Assembly: GCA_958295755.1 (NCBI GenBank)
Contig: OY282367.1
Span: 62,001 to 126,000 of the forward strand
Length of the DNA: 64,000 nt
Direction: 5' to 3'
From: an uncultured Acidimicrobiales bacterium
GTDB taxonomy: Bacteria; Actinomycetota; Acidimicrobiia; Acidimicrobiales; Hopanoidiivorantaceae
Shown: positions 50,999 to 61,303 of the stretch, in pieces
Layout: each line of letters starts with the position of its first letter
Position numbering within the stretch: position 1 is the stretch's first letter
Position numbers and translations under genes: made by a program
The notes under the pieces: model-generated
Told to the model about the DNA's origin: nothing
The model's database searches: none
What the model saw: only the letters and a program-made list of their open reading frames with translations

Positions 50999-51892
50999 CT
51001 AGCTTCTGGTAGCTTGGCGGCGGCGAACAAGGATGGCGAACTCTGCCAATGTAATCACAGCTGCCGCAAGTAGCCCCAGCACGGCGGCTCCGATAATAGA
51101 GGCGTAAAGCCGCTCCGGACCTGTACTGTATTTGGAAGCGAAATCCAAAATCAGATATCCGATGCCGTCTGACTGGGCGGCAGAAATTTCGCCCACGATA
51201 GCCCCGATGATGCTAGCTAGTGTTGCGATTTTGAAGGCTGGGAACAGATAGGGCAAAGACGCTGGCAGTCGCAGTCGCCATAAGGTCTGCCACCAGCCGG
51301 CAGCGTAGGAGTCCATCAGCTCTTTTGCGTCAGGGTCGGGCGACTGCAACCCTCGCAACCCATTAACCGCTACGGGGAAGAAGGTGAGATACACGGCAAT
51401 CAGCGAAACCGACATCCAGTCTTGCCATTCCCACGGCAAGAAGCCAAAGTTTTTACGCCCCCAGATCACAATTATCGGTGTGATAGCTATGAGAGGCACT
51501 GTCTGTGAAGCAATCACATAGGGCATCGTGCCTTTTTCAAGAGTGCGAGAGCGCAACAGCAAAATAGCTATAGCCATACCGATGATTACGCCCAGCACAA
51601 AGCCTGCCAATGCTTCTCTGAGGGTGAAGAGTGAGGCATCCCAGATGAGATTAATCAGCTCGGGGCCGCCTTCACGCAGAGGTTTGTTGAATTCTGAGAT
51701 GATGTCGCGTATCGGAGGCATGTCGCGGTCGGTGCTGCGAGGCAGGAAAGTGCCGATGAACCACCAGTCGCGCTGCCCGTCATCTAAGGCACGGCCGATG
51801 ACCTTATAGAGAGAGTAAATGCCACTGATTGCCAGCAGAGCTGCCCCAGCCGCTAAGACTTGAAGCAGTAGCCTGCGTAAGCGTTCAGGCAT
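50999..51892 (-). CDS. ABC permease (SsuC/TauC type)
   Basis: 297 aa, six helices. LREALAGFVLGVIIGMAIAI, VIASQTVPLIAITPIIVIWG and the coupling-loop region PDPDAKELMDSYAAGWWQTL followed by WRLRLPASLPYLFPAFKI fit the family. It overlaps the LLM gene end by 8 nt, tying the transporter to the catabolic genes. With the permease at 49346 it may make a heterodimeric channel, as in two-permease versions of this family such as RibX-type systems. Confidence 0.9.
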   Translation of the reverse strand: MPERLRRLLLQVLAAGAALLAISGIYSLYKVIGRALDDGQRDWWFIGTFLPRSTDRDMPPIRDIISEFNKPLREGGPELINLIWDASLFTLREALAGFVLGVIIGMAIAILLLRSRTLEKGTMPYVIASQTVPLIAITPIIVIWGRKNFGFLPWEWQDWMSVSLIAVYLTFFPVAVNGLRGLQSPDPDAKELMDSYAAGWWQTLWRLRLPASLPYLFPAFKIATLASIIGAIVGEISAAQSDGIGYLILDFASKYSTGPERLYASIIGAAVLGLLAAAVITLAEFAILVRRRQATRS

Positions 51893-52964
51893 CGTTGTCT
51901 TGTTGGGTAGTTGATTGGGTAGCAGCTTGGGTAGTTGATTGTCCCAAAGTTGCTGATTTCACAGCAGCACGAAAAGCGGGGATAATCTTGGTGCCGTAGG
52001 CGTTGAGCGTTTCGTCTTTTTGGTCGTGCATCAGATAGACAGCGAACTGATCTACGCCAAGGTTATGCAGTTCCAGAAGACGTTCCACATGAGCTTCGGG
52101 CGGGCCAAGCAAGCAGAAGCGATCTATGACTTCATCTGGTACGAAGTCGGTGTGAGATGCCCCAGATCGTCCGTGCTCGGCGTAGTCGTAACCTTTACGA
52201 CCGGCGATGTAGTCGGTGAGAGCACTGGGCACCGCAGTGCCTTCAGGGCCATAGCGTTCTACTAGATCGGCCACATGGTTGCCGACCATTCCACCGAACC
52301 AGCGGACTTGTTCGCGTTGGTGAGGGAGGTCGTCGCCCACATAGGCTGGGGCAGCCACACATATCTTGAGGTCATCGGGTGCGCGACCTGCGTTGGCTGC
52401 CGCTTCGCGCACTGCGCCTATCGTCCATTCGGCTAGAGCAGGGTCAGCCAGCTGCAGAATGAACCCGTCGGCTCGCTCGCCACAGAGCTTCAGAGCTTTC
52501 GGCCCATAAGCCGCCATCCACGCTTCCAGCTCGCCGCCCTGTGACCAAGGGAACTGCTGTGTAGTGCCCAGATACGGCACCTCTTCGCCTCGGGCTAAAC
52601 CCCGTAACACATCCATCGCCTCACACAGCTCGCCTAAGGTGCAGGGTTTGCGTCCGATGACACGCATAGCCGAGTCGCCTCGTCCGATTCCGCAGATCGT
52701 GCGGTTGCCGAACATCTCGTTGAGGGTGGCGAAACAAGAGGCCAGCACTGTCCAGTCTCTAGTGCCGGGGTTAGTAACCATCGGGCCGACTATCATCCGA
52801 TGCGTAGACGACAGCATCTGTGAATAGATCACGAATGGCTCTTGCCAGAGCACATGTGAGTCAAAAGTCCAGCCGTAGCTGAAGCCGTGCTGTTCGGCTA
52901 TGCGGGCCAGCTCCACCACTCGCCAAGCGGGAGGGTCGGTCTGCAGAACTACGCCGAAATCCAT
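51885..52964 (-). CDS. LLM F420-type oxidoreductase of the pyrimidine operon
   Basis: 359 aa. Core: DFGVVLQTDPPAWRVVELAR, AEQHGFSYGWTFDSHVLWQE, MIVGPMVTNPGTRDWTVLAS and NRTICGIGRGDSAMRVIGRK. It resembles the methylenetetrahydromethanopterin-reductase-like branch (CPS_4043 type), for which, from memory, linkage to dihydropyrimidinase genes has been noted. The last 20 residues are a Ser/Thr/Gln-rich tail produced by a short tandem repeat. Positioned between the semialdehyde dehydrogenase and transporter genes of one operon. Reaction unknown; could oxidise or reduce the pyrimidine or hydantoin ring substrate. Confidence 0.85.
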   Translation of the reverse strand: MDFGVVLQTDPPAWRVVELARIAEQHGFSYGWTFDSHVLWQEPFVIYSQMLSSTHRMIVGPMVTNPGTRDWTVLASCFATLNEMFGNRTICGIGRGDSAMRVIGRKPCTLGELCEAMDVLRGLARGEEVPYLGTTQQFPWSQGGELEAWMAAYGPKALKLCGERADGFILQLADPALAEWTIGAVREAAANAGRAPDDLKICVAAPAYVGDDLPHQREQVRWFGGMVGNHVADLVERYGPEGTAVPSALTDYIAGRKGYDYAEHGRSGASHTDFVPDEVIDRFCLLGPPEAHVERLLELHNLGVDQFAVYLMHDQKDETLNAYGTKIIPAFRAAVKSATLGQSTTQAATQSTTQQDNDA

Positions 52965-53060
52965 AAATGACTCTTTACTATCGCTGTTGTTTGTCTTGCT
53001 ATCGGCTTTGCTTGTTCTGTGCTTGTTCTGTGTTTATTCTGTGTTTTGCGTTTGTTCTGC

Positions 53061-54551
<1,491 letters not shown>

Positions 54552-54609
54552 GGTTGCCTTTTCTTTTGTGAGATGTTTTATTTGAGATTTCTATTGTGAG
54601 ATGTAGGAG

Positions 54610-54673
54610 TTGATCTAGGAGATCTGGAGAGGTCTGTTATAGAAGGTTTGTTATAGAAGATCTAGGAGATCTA
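54610..54673. repeat. Intergenic short repeats before the dihydropyrimidinase end
   Basis: GATCTAGGAGATCT occurs at both ends of this stretch, with TTATAGAAG duplicated between them. Confidence 0.8.
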
Positions 54674-56092
54674 CTACAAGAGATACTGCGAGAGACCTCG
54701 ACGCAGGTAGTGTCCGTCGCCTGCTTTGCCTAGATATTCTCGTTTTCCAGTGGCGTCTTTGCCGATCACTATCTTGCCTCGCGACAGCACGGTGTCTACA
54801 GCCCCTGCGATTTCTATGCCTTCGTATGCCGAATAATCCATGTTCATATGGTGGGTCTCAACCGAAATAGGGGTTGTGGCGTTGGGATCGTAGACCACAA
54901 TGTCGGCATCGGCCCCCGGTAGTAAGGCACCTTTTTGTGGCCACAGACCGAACATGCGCGCTGGAGTGGCCGAGCAGGTCTCGACCCAGCGAGCCAGCGA
55001 AAGTTCGCCCGCTACCACGCCTTGATAGATGAGATCCATGCGGTGTTCTACGCCGCCAATACCGTTGGGGATGGCACGGAAGTCTTCCAGCCCTAACTCT
55101 TTTTGCTCTTTCATGCAGAACGGGCAGTGGTCGGTAGAGACGATGCTCAGATCGTTAGTGCGCAAGCCTCGCCAGAGGTCGCCGTGGTGGTGTTGATGCT
55201 TGGTGCGTAGCGGTGGCGAACAGACATAGCCTGCTCCGGCAAAGCCTGGCGCGCCCAGATGGTCTTCCAAATTCAGATAAAGATATTGGGGGCAAGTCTC
55301 GGCGAATACATTGAGCCCTTCATTGCGGGCTGCTGCCACTTGTTCCAGTGCCTCAGAGGCTGAAAGGTGCACGAAATACACTGGTGAGCCAGCCACAATC
55401 GCCAGCTGTATCGCCCTGTGCGTGGCTTCGCCTTCCAAGCGAGAAGGGCGAGTGATGCCGTGATAGACAGGGTCGGTCTGGCCTCTGGCGGCGGCTTGTT
55501 CGGCTATCACATCTATGGCGATGCCGTTCTCGGCGTGCATCATTATGAGCCCGCCGTTTTCGTGGGCGTGTTGCATCGCTCGCAAGATTTGTCCGTCATC
55601 GCTATAGAACACGCCCGGATACGCCATGAAGAGCTTGAAGCTAGTGATGCCTTCGCCCACGAGAGTGTCCATCTCTTTGAGTGCTCCCTCGGTCACATCG
55701 CCCAAGATCATATGGAAGCCGTAGTCAATAGCGCAGTTACCTTCGGCCTTGGCAAACCAGCTGTCTAAACAAGCTCGGACCTCTTCACCAGCACGCTGCA
55801 CGGCGAAATCTATGATCGTGGTGGTGCCGCCCCAAGCTGCTGCCCTCGTGCCCGTTTCAAAAGTGTCGGAAGCGAAGGTGCCACCGAAGGGTAGCTCCAT
55901 GTGAGTGTGCACATCAATGCCGCCAGGCACCACATATTTACCTGTGGCGTCAATGATGGTATCAGCCGTTATGTTTTCAGAGGTGCCGGCGGGCTGTAAG
56001 AGGGCTACGATCTTTTCGTCCTCTACTAGCACATCTAAGTCGTGTGAACCCTGTGGCGTGATGACAGTGCCGTTGCTGATGAGTGTTCGCAT
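54674..56092 (-). CDS. hydA: Dihydropyrimidinase (D-hydantoinase)
   Basis: 472 aa amidohydrolase. Metal ligands: GIDVHTHMELPFGG (HxH), carbamylated Lys in SFKLFMAYPGVFYSDDG, HAENG, YFVHLSASEALEQV and the Asp in VSTDHCPFCMKEQKEL. KYVVPGGIDVHTHM plus TFETGTRAAAWGGTTTIIDF are typical of bacterial hydantoinase/dihydropyrimidinases. Opens the ring of dihydrouracil or dihydrothymine to N-carbamoyl-beta-amino acid. All active-site residues are present. Second-last of the five ring-degradation genes in this operon; the aminotransferase gene lies 58 nt upstream. Confidence 0.93.
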   Translation of the reverse strand: MRTLISNGTVITPQGSHDLDVLVEDEKIVALLQPAGTSENITADTIIDATGKYVVPGGIDVHTHMELPFGGTFASDTFETGTRAAAWGGTTTIIDFAVQRAGEEVRACLDSWFAKAEGNCAIDYGFHMILGDVTEGALKEMDTLVGEGITSFKLFMAYPGVFYSDDGQILRAMQHAHENGGLIMMHAENGIAIDVIAEQAAARGQTDPVYHGITRPSRLEGEATHRAIQLAIVAGSPVYFVHLSASEALEQVAAARNEGLNVFAETCPQYLYLNLEDHLGAPGFAGAGYVCSPPLRTKHQHHHGDLWRGLRTNDLSIVSTDHCPFCMKEQKELGLEDFRAIPNGIGGVEHRMDLIYQGVVAGELSLARWVETCSATPARMFGLWPQKGALLPGADADIVVYDPNATTPISVETHHMNMDYSAYEGIEIAGAVDTVLSRGKIVIGKDATGKREYLGKAGDGHYLRRGLSQYLL

Positions 56093-56112
56093 TTGCTTGC
56101 TCCTAGATATTA

Positions 56113-56157
56113 AAGGCCCGAACTACAAAGCTCAAACTACAAAGCCCAAACTACAAA
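56113..56157. repeat. 15-bp tandem repeat between operon genes
   Basis: Three copies of an AACTACAAAGC-containing 15-bp unit, the last reaching into the end of the aminotransferase gene at 56151. Confidence 0.9.
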
Positions 56158-57446
56158 GATTTAGTAACAGCCTCAGCAGCTTCTGCGAAGATGCCGATTG
56201 CTTCATCCACTTGTTCTTCTGAGACGCTAAGTGGCGGGCAGATGCGCACAGCATTTGCATAAAGCCCGCCTCTGCCTATTAACAGACCTCGAGCTTTGGT
56301 CTCCTCGTGAAAAGCAGCAGCGGCTGAGGCGTTTGGTTCTCCGGTCTCAGGCACTTCCGCATCCAAGGCCAGCATCAACCCTTTGCCGCGCATCTCGGCA
56401 ATCCACGGGTTCTCTTCCACTATCGGCACAAGACCGTTGGCGAGCCTGTTGCCCATCTTCAGCGAGTTGGTCTGCAAGTCGTTGTCTAGCAGATAGTCAA
56501 TATTTGCTAAAGCAGCAGCACAGGCTATCGGATTGCCCCCGAAGGTGGAGATGCTATTGACTTTGATGCTGTCTAAAATCTCGGCCCGAGCCACAACTCC
56601 GCCTAGAGGCATCCCGTTGGCAACACCTTTGGCGAAAGTCAGCACATCGGGGGTGATGCCGTGCGCCTCATATCCCCAGAAGTTCTCGCCAGTGCGCCCC
56701 CAGCCCGTCTGCACTTCATCGGTGATATACAAGATGCCGTGTTCGTCTAGCACTTCTTTGATTGCGCCTAAAGTTCCGTCGGGGGAGTGGGTGAAAGCTC
56801 CGACACCTTGAATAGGTTCGGCCATGAAGCAGGCCACATCGCCTGAGGTGGCTGTCGCTAGCACATCTCGCAAGTCGGCCACGCAAGCTGCGCTGAAGTC
56901 TTCGTCGCTAAGGCCGTCAAATGGGCCACCCCGCCTGCGCGCCGCATTCACGAAGTGCACCGCGAGGCCCGAGAGGCTCGTTGCCGACCAGCCCCTATTA
57001 CCCGTGATGGACTGCGCCGCAAAAGACCTCCCGTGGTAGCTGTTGCGAACTGCCAACACTTGGTTGGAGTTGCGATACAGGCAGGAGGTTAGCAAGGCTG
57101 TGTCGGTGGCTTCGCTACCTGAAGTGGTGAAGAAGACCTTGGCATCTTGGATGCCGCTTAGGTCAGCAATCTTCTCTGCCAGCTCCACCATGAGTTCTGA
57201 GAGATACACCGTGGAAGAGTGCAACAGCAGATCAGTCTGCCTGCGAATAGCTTCTTGCACCTCCGGTATGGCATGACCAGCGATGGTGGTGATGATCTGT
57301 CCGAAGAAATCCAGATAGCGATTGCCTTCGCCATCCCACACATAGCAACCTTCCCCTCGCACGATCTGGATCGGTTCGGAGTAGTAGAGCGCGATCCATG
57401 AAGGCAATACAGCCTTGTGGCGAGAGAGAAGTTCAGAGTGTGACAT
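56151..57446 (-). CDS. Class III aminotransferase, probable beta-alanine/beta-amino acid
   Basis: 431 aa PLP enzyme. GEGCYVWDGEGNRYLDFFGQ, FFTTSGSEATDTALLTSCLY, NSYHGRSFAAQSITGNRG, DEVQTGWGRTGENFWGYEAH and the PLP Lys in LTFAKGVANGMPLGGVVARA. Operon context between dihydropyrimidinase and beta-ureidopropionase points to beta-alanine or beta-aminoisobutyrate as amino donor, giving malonate or methylmalonate semialdehyde for the MmsA enzyme. Sequence alone would also fit 4-aminobutyrate or ornithine-type transaminases. Confidence 0.9.
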   Translation of the reverse strand: MSHSELLSRHKAVLPSWIALYYSEPIQIVRGEGCYVWDGEGNRYLDFFGQIITTIAGHAIPEVQEAIRRQTDLLLHSSTVYLSELMVELAEKIADLSGIQDAKVFFTTSGSEATDTALLTSCLYRNSNQVLAVRNSYHGRSFAAQSITGNRGWSATSLSGLAVHFVNAARRRGGPFDGLSDEDFSAACVADLRDVLATATSGDVACFMAEPIQGVGAFTHSPDGTLGAIKEVLDEHGILYITDEVQTGWGRTGENFWGYEAHGITPDVLTFAKGVANGMPLGGVVARAEILDSIKVNSISTFGGNPIACAAALANIDYLLDNDLQTNSLKMGNRLANGLVPIVEENPWIAEMRGKGLMLALDAEVPETGEPNASAAAAFHEETKARGLLIGRGGLYANAVRICPPLSVSEEQVDEAIGIFAEAAEAVTKSL

Positions 57447-57459
57447 GGATGCTGTCCTC

Positions 57460-58302
57460 TTAGCTATCTATGATGGAGTCGTAGGTTTCAGGGCGACGGT
57501 CGCGGTAAAACGCCCACTGCGCGCGCACTTCCTCAATCAAATCCAAATCCAAGTCGCGCACAAGCAACTCTTCTTCTCGGTCAGAAGCGGTGCCGTCTAC
57601 GAACTGCCCTCTGGGGTTAGCAAAATATGAGGTTCCGTAGAAGTCGTTGTCGCCCAGCTCTTCAACGCCGACTCTGTTGATGGCACCTACGAAATACATG
57701 TTCGCCACAGCCGAGGCGGGCTGTTCTACCTGCCAGATGTAAGACGAATGGCTACGACTGGTGGCCGAAGGGTTGAAGACCATTTGCGCCCCACCCAGCC
57801 CGAGTGCTCTCCAACCTTCGGGGAAGTGCCGATCGTAACAGATATACACGCCGACCTTGCCCACAGCCGTATCAAACACTGGGAAGCCAAGATTACCTGG
57901 ACGGAAGTAGAACTTCTCCCAAAAGCCGTTCACCTGCGGGATATGGGTTTTGCGATATTTACCCAAGTAGGTGCCGTCTGCGTCTATGACGGCAGCTGTG
58001 TTGTAGAGCACTCCTGGTTGTTCCTGCTCATACATCGGCACCACTAGCACCATGCCTGTCTCGGCTGCCAGCTCTTGCATGCGCTTGGTGATAGGGCCGT
58101 CAGGTATGGCTTCGGCCCACGAGTAGAACTCGGAATCCTGCACTTGGCAGAAATACGGCCCGTAGAAGAGCTCCTGATAGCACATGACCTGCGCGCCTTG
58201 AGCTGCTGCTTCACGAGTGCTCTGCTCGTGTGCGGCGATCATGGATTCTTTGTCGCCCTTCCAAGCATGTTGGACAATGGCGGCACGGACAGTATTTGAC
58301 AT
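57460..58302 (-). CDS. Beta-ureidopropionase (N-carbamoyl-beta-alanine amidohydrolase)
   Basis: 280 aa nitrilase superfamily, from ATG 58302 (AGGAGAAGACATC upstream). Catalytic triad: Glu in VMCYQELFYGPYFC, Lys in GKYRKTHIPQV, Cys in VYICYDRHFPEGWRALGLGG. HFPEGWRALGLGGAQ and MVFNPSATSRSHSSYIWQVE are typical of the beta-ureidopropionase/AguB branch. Releases ammonia and CO2 from N-carbamoyl-beta-alanine to form beta-alanine. 13 nt upstream of the aminotransferase. Polyamine-related N-carbamoylputrescine amidase is the main alternative; operon context favours the pyrimidine role. Confidence 0.9.
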   Translation of the reverse strand: MSNTVRAAIVQHAWKGDKESMIAAHEQSTREAAAQGAQVMCYQELFYGPYFCQVQDSEFYSWAEAIPDGPITKRMQELAAETGMVLVVPMYEQEQPGVLYNTAAVIDADGTYLGKYRKTHIPQVNGFWEKFYFRPGNLGFPVFDTAVGKVGVYICYDRHFPEGWRALGLGGAQMVFNPSATSRSHSSYIWQVEQPASAVANMYFVGAINRVGVEELGDNDFYGTSYFANPRGQFVDGTASDREEELLVRDLDLDLIEEVRAQWAFYRDRRPETYDSIIDS

Positions 58303-58409
58303 GATGTCTTCTCCTATTTGGGTTTGAAAATATCTCTTAATCAATATGAAAATTGTGTGCCAAGATGCGAGCTTTCATTTTAGTTGCCGCTATGGAGTTT
58401 TGCCGAGGC

Positions 58410-58460
58410 AGGAGGCTTAGAAGGCCAGGAGGCTTAGAAGGCCAGGAAGCTTAGAAGGCC
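58410..58460. repeat. 17-bp tandem repeat, three copies
   Basis: AGGAGGCTTAGAAGGCC twice and AGGAAGCTTAGAAGGCC once (58410, 58427, 58444), just downstream of the SDR gene end. Confidence 0.95.
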
Positions 58461-58471
58461 AGGCCAATCCA

Positions 58472-59314
58472 TCACGGAGCGGCAGGAAGGTTTGTCCAGC
58501 CTTTCTTTTGATAGCGACCATACCAGCCACTAGCTGCCATTGTCCCGCCGTCCACCATTATTGTTTGGCCAGTTACGAAGCTCGACATATCACTGGCTAG
58601 AAACAGCACAACCCGTGCGAAATCTTCCGGTTGGCCGAAACGACCCAGAGGTATCCACGATTGCACTAGAGCAGGGTCGCGCTCTCGCATCATAGATTCC
58701 AGCGGCGTCTGTAGGGTGTTGGCCATATCTGGGGCAATGGCGTTGACTCGGATGTTGTCTTTGCCGTGCTCCACGGCGAGGGTTTTGGTGAATGCGCTCA
58801 CGCCTGCGTTGAAGGCGGTATAAACGGAGTTGCGGGGGCAAGCTCTGAAAGCCTCCACTGTGGAGTTATTGACGATAATCCCAGATTGTTGCTCAACCAT
58901 ATGGGGCAGAAAAGCCAGAGTGCACCTGAACACATGCTGAAGGGTGATGGCGTATTGAGCGTCCCACTGGTCTTCGTCGGTATCTACGAACAGCCCGTTG
59001 GGGCGATAGTCGCCCACATTGTTTATGAGAATGTCTATTTTGCCGTCGCCAAAGCTCATAGTTTCGTCATGCAGCTGTTTTACGATGGCCTTTTCGCGGA
59101 TGTCGCCTATGAGTGTATGGACTTCGGCACCTGCTGCTTGGATGTCGGCTACTGTGGCAGCTGCTAAGTCGGCATCTATGTCGCAGAGTAATACCTTCGC
59201 CCCGGCGTGAGCCAGCAGTCTGCTAACTCCGCCCCCGATGCCGCCACCCCCGCCAGTCACTACTGCGATCTTATTTTCTAACAACGGCCAAGATAGTTCA
59301 GATAGAGGTGGCAT
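58472..59314 (-). CDS. SDR family protein lacking the catalytic Lys
   Basis: 280 aa from ATG 59314 (AAGGAGCAAAACG upstream). Cofactor motif TGGGGGIGGGVSRLL, CDID (NAD-type), NNVGDYRP, NNSTVEAFRACP for the Ser region, then VYTAFNAGVSAFTKTL, where the usual YxxxK reads YTAFN, so the catalytic Lys is replaced by Asn. The end SSFVTGQTIMVDGGTMAASG is normal. It is first in the leftward pyrimidine operon. Either a non-canonical SDR with another proton relay or a substrate-binding derivative. No frameshift explains the change. Confidence 0.85.
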   Translation of the reverse strand: MPPLSELSWPLLENKIAVVTGGGGGIGGGVSRLLAHAGAKVLLCDIDADLAAATVADIQAAGAEVHTLIGDIREKAIVKQLHDETMSFGDGKIDILINNVGDYRPNGLFVDTDEDQWDAQYAITLQHVFRCTLAFLPHMVEQQSGIIVNNSTVEAFRACPRNSVYTAFNAGVSAFTKTLAVEHGKDNIRVNAIAPDMANTLQTPLESMMRERDPALVQSWIPLGRFGQPEDFARVVLFLASDMSSFVTGQTIMVDGGTMAASGWYGRYQKKGWTNLPAAP

Positions 59315-59454
59315 CGTTTTGCTCCTTGCTAAAAGGTTGAGGGCTAAAAAGTTGGGGCTGGGTCGGTTTATCAAAATTTAGCAGCACCTTGTTAGCACTG
59401 CCTTGATTGCCCTGCATCGTGTGATAAATTCTGCTGTAGCTAAGATTTATAAGC

Positions 59455-60030
59455 ATGGGCGAAGCATCAGATCTGTCAGCAATTGCTGCTGTGGCACAAG
59501 AGTGCACTAAGTGTGGGTTGGCTGAGGCTCGAAACAGTGTTGTCTTTGGGGTGGGGAACCCTAGGGCTGCGCTTATGTTTGTAGGAGAGGGCCCCGGGGC
59601 TGATGAGGATGCCCAGGGTTTGCCATTTGTGGGAAGGTCGGGCAAACTGCTCGACCGGCTACTGAAGGAAGAGATGGGTTTAGAGCGTGAGAGTGTCTAT
59701 ATCACCAATGTGGTGAAGTGCCGACCGCCCGAAAATCGCGACCCCAAACCAGAGGAGATAGCAGAGTGTGCGCCGTATCTGCAGCAGCAGTTGGCACACA
59801 TCCGCCCTCGTGTCATCGTCACGCTGGGCAATCCCGCCACCAAGACGATGCTCCAAACCACCACAGGTATCACCAAGCTACGTGGAAGCAGCCACACTTT
59901 CAACTATCCCGGTGGCTCAGCCACGCTCGTCCCCACCTTCCACCCCTCGGCTGTGCTGCGTAATCAAATGAACCTTCCTCTCATCCGTGCCGACTTCGTG
60001 GCGGCTAAGCAGATTCTGCTGTCGCAGTGA
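59455..60030 (+). CDS. Family 4 uracil-DNA glycosylase
   Basis: 191 aa. Fe-S cluster cysteines fit [12 protein letters not shown] near the N-terminus, [17 protein letters not shown] and [10 protein letters not shown]; the active-site motif is [21 protein letters not shown] and the second motif [10 protein letters not shown]. Removes uracil from DNA in base-excision repair. A TAAGAT (59441-59446) a few bases before the ATG may give a leaderless message. Overlaps tsaE by GTGA. Confidence 0.92.
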   Translation: MGEASDLSAIAAVAQECTKCGLAEARNSVVFGVGNPRAALMFVGEGPGADEDAQGLPFVGRSGKLLDRLLKEEMGLERESVYITNVVKCRPPENRDPKPEEIAECAPYLQQQLAHIRPRVIVTLGNPATKTMLQTTTGITKLRGSSHTFNYPGGSATLVPTFHPSAVLRNQMNLPLIRADFVAAKQILLSQ

Positions 60031-60515
60031 GTTCTACTGTTGCAGTGAGGTGTGCAACAGCTTCACCCGAAGAGACGCAAGCTCTAGCTGCTACCATCGC
60101 CTCACACTTGACACCCGGTGACCTCGTGTTGCTGTCGGGCGACCTCGGAGCAGGCAAAACCACCTTTGTACAAGCGGTAGCTGCGGCGTTAGGGGTAAAT
60201 GAGCCTGTTACCAGCCCGACCTTTGCCTTGGCTCATCATTATTTGGGGAAATACGAGTTGCGCCACATTGATCTATATCGTTTGGCAGACCCTTGCGAGA
60301 TGCTGGATTACATTTTGGAAGAGCTAGAGAGCGCCATCGTCTTAGTAGAGTGGGGCGAGCTACTGGCTGCAGAGTTTCCCGAAGCTCGATTAGATGTGAA
60401 GCTGTCGTTTGCCGAGAACGGTCCCAGCAGTGATGCCAACTATCGCAGCATTGAGCTGGTGGGTACTGGGAGCCGTTGGAAGAGTGTGTTAGTTGCTGTG
60501 GAGACGCAGAAGTGA
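60027..60515 (+). CDS. tsaE: tRNA t6A synthesis ATPase TsaE
   Basis: 162 aa. Walker [43 protein letters not shown] and [16 protein letters not shown] are diagnostic. Works with TsaB and TsaD in threonylcarbamoyl-adenosine formation on tRNA. GTG 60027 overlaps the upstream stop; a second GTG (60045) six codons on is equally possible because an 18-bp stretch (CTGTCGCAGTGAGTTCTA and a similar copy) is duplicated at this boundary. Overlaps tsaB by GTGA. Confidence 0.92.
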   Translation: MSSTVAVRCATASPEETQALAATIASHLTPGDLVLLSGDLGAGKTTFVQAVAAALGVNEPVTSPTFALAHHYLGKYELRHIDLYRLADPCEMLDYILEELESAIVLVEWGELLAAEFPEARLDVKLSFAENGPSSDANYRSIELVGTGSRWKSVLVAVETQK

Positions 60516-61303
60516 CAGAAATTTTGGCGTTGGAAAGCGCGACCGATGTTGTTGGTTGTGCAGTGGGTAGGCACAACGACAACTTGGTTGAAGTGCGAGC
60601 TAGCATGCTTGCCAACAGCGACCGTAGCCACGGCCAGATGTTGGCACCCATGGTAAAAGCTGTGCTCTCAGAGGCAGAAATGTCAATTGTCGACATAGAT
60701 TTGGTGGCAGTCGACTGCGGCCCTGGTCGCTATACCGGCCTACGAGTCGGCATTGCCACCGCAGCAGCCCTGGCATATGGCCAATCTCTGCCTGTTGTGA
60801 AAGTTAGCAGCACCGAGCTTCTGGCGTTCGGGGCGAGAAGGTTCAACGGCTACATCGTTTCACTTGTGGATGCTCGCCGTGGCGAAGTCTTTTACGCCGT
60901 GTATCGGGGCCATAGGCATCAGGGCACCGCCCCAGGCTGCTGGCTAGAGGAGATTATGCCACCAAAGGTGGGCAAACCAGATGATGTGATAACCGAGCTA
61001 TCTAAATATAAAGGCAGGAAGTTGCTACTAGGAGATAGCGAAATAGTAGGCAGTGTTATAAGCAATGGGGTTATAAACAATGGGGTTATAAATTGCGGGG
61101 TAGTCAGTCCATCACCTTCATCGCTTGTGGTATTGGCAGCTCAAAAAGCTGAGGCAGGGCAAGTTTGGGAAGCTTCGGAGTTAACACCGCTTTATCTACG
61201 TCCCCCCGACATAAACACTGCTAGAAAAGACACAAGTAAAAAGGACATTGCTAAAAAGGACGCAATTAAAGGGGACGCTGTTACAAGAGACACTGTGCGA
61301 TGA
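60512..61303 (+). CDS. tsaB: tRNA t6A synthesis protein TsaB
   Basis: 263 aa from GTG 60512 (GTGA overlap with tsaE), matching the family start EILALESATDVVGCAVG. ASKHA fold: SHGQMLAPMVKAVL, VDCGPGRYTGLRVGIATAAA and SLVDARRGEVFYAVYR. After VVLAAQKAEAGQ and TPLYLRPPD, where the family normally ends, there is an extra tail of about 27 residues made of a five-residue repeat (ARKDT SKKDI AKKDA IKGDA VTRDT). A central loop also carries a duplicated NNGVIN element from a 15-bp tandem repeat. Catalytic partner is TsaD downstream. Confidence 0.9.
   Translation: MTEILALESATDVVGCAVGRHNDNLVEVRASMLANSDRSHGQMLAPMVKAVLSEAEMSIVDIDLVAVDCGPGRYTGLRVGIATAAALAYGQSLPVVKVSSTELLAFGARRFNGYIVSLVDARRGEVFYAVYRGHRHQGTAPGCWLEEIMPPKVGKPDDVITELSKYKGRKLLLGDSEIVGSVISNGVINNGVINCGVVSPSPSSLVVLAAQKAEAGQVWEASELTPLYLRPPDINTARKDTSKKDIAKKDAIKGDAVTRDTVR
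61220..61300 (+). repeat. 15-bp degenerate tandem repeat in the tsaB 3' end
   Basis: Five units of about 15 bp with a common AAAAAGGAC-like core encode the charged tail of TsaB. It ends directly at the tsaD start. Confidence 0.85.
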
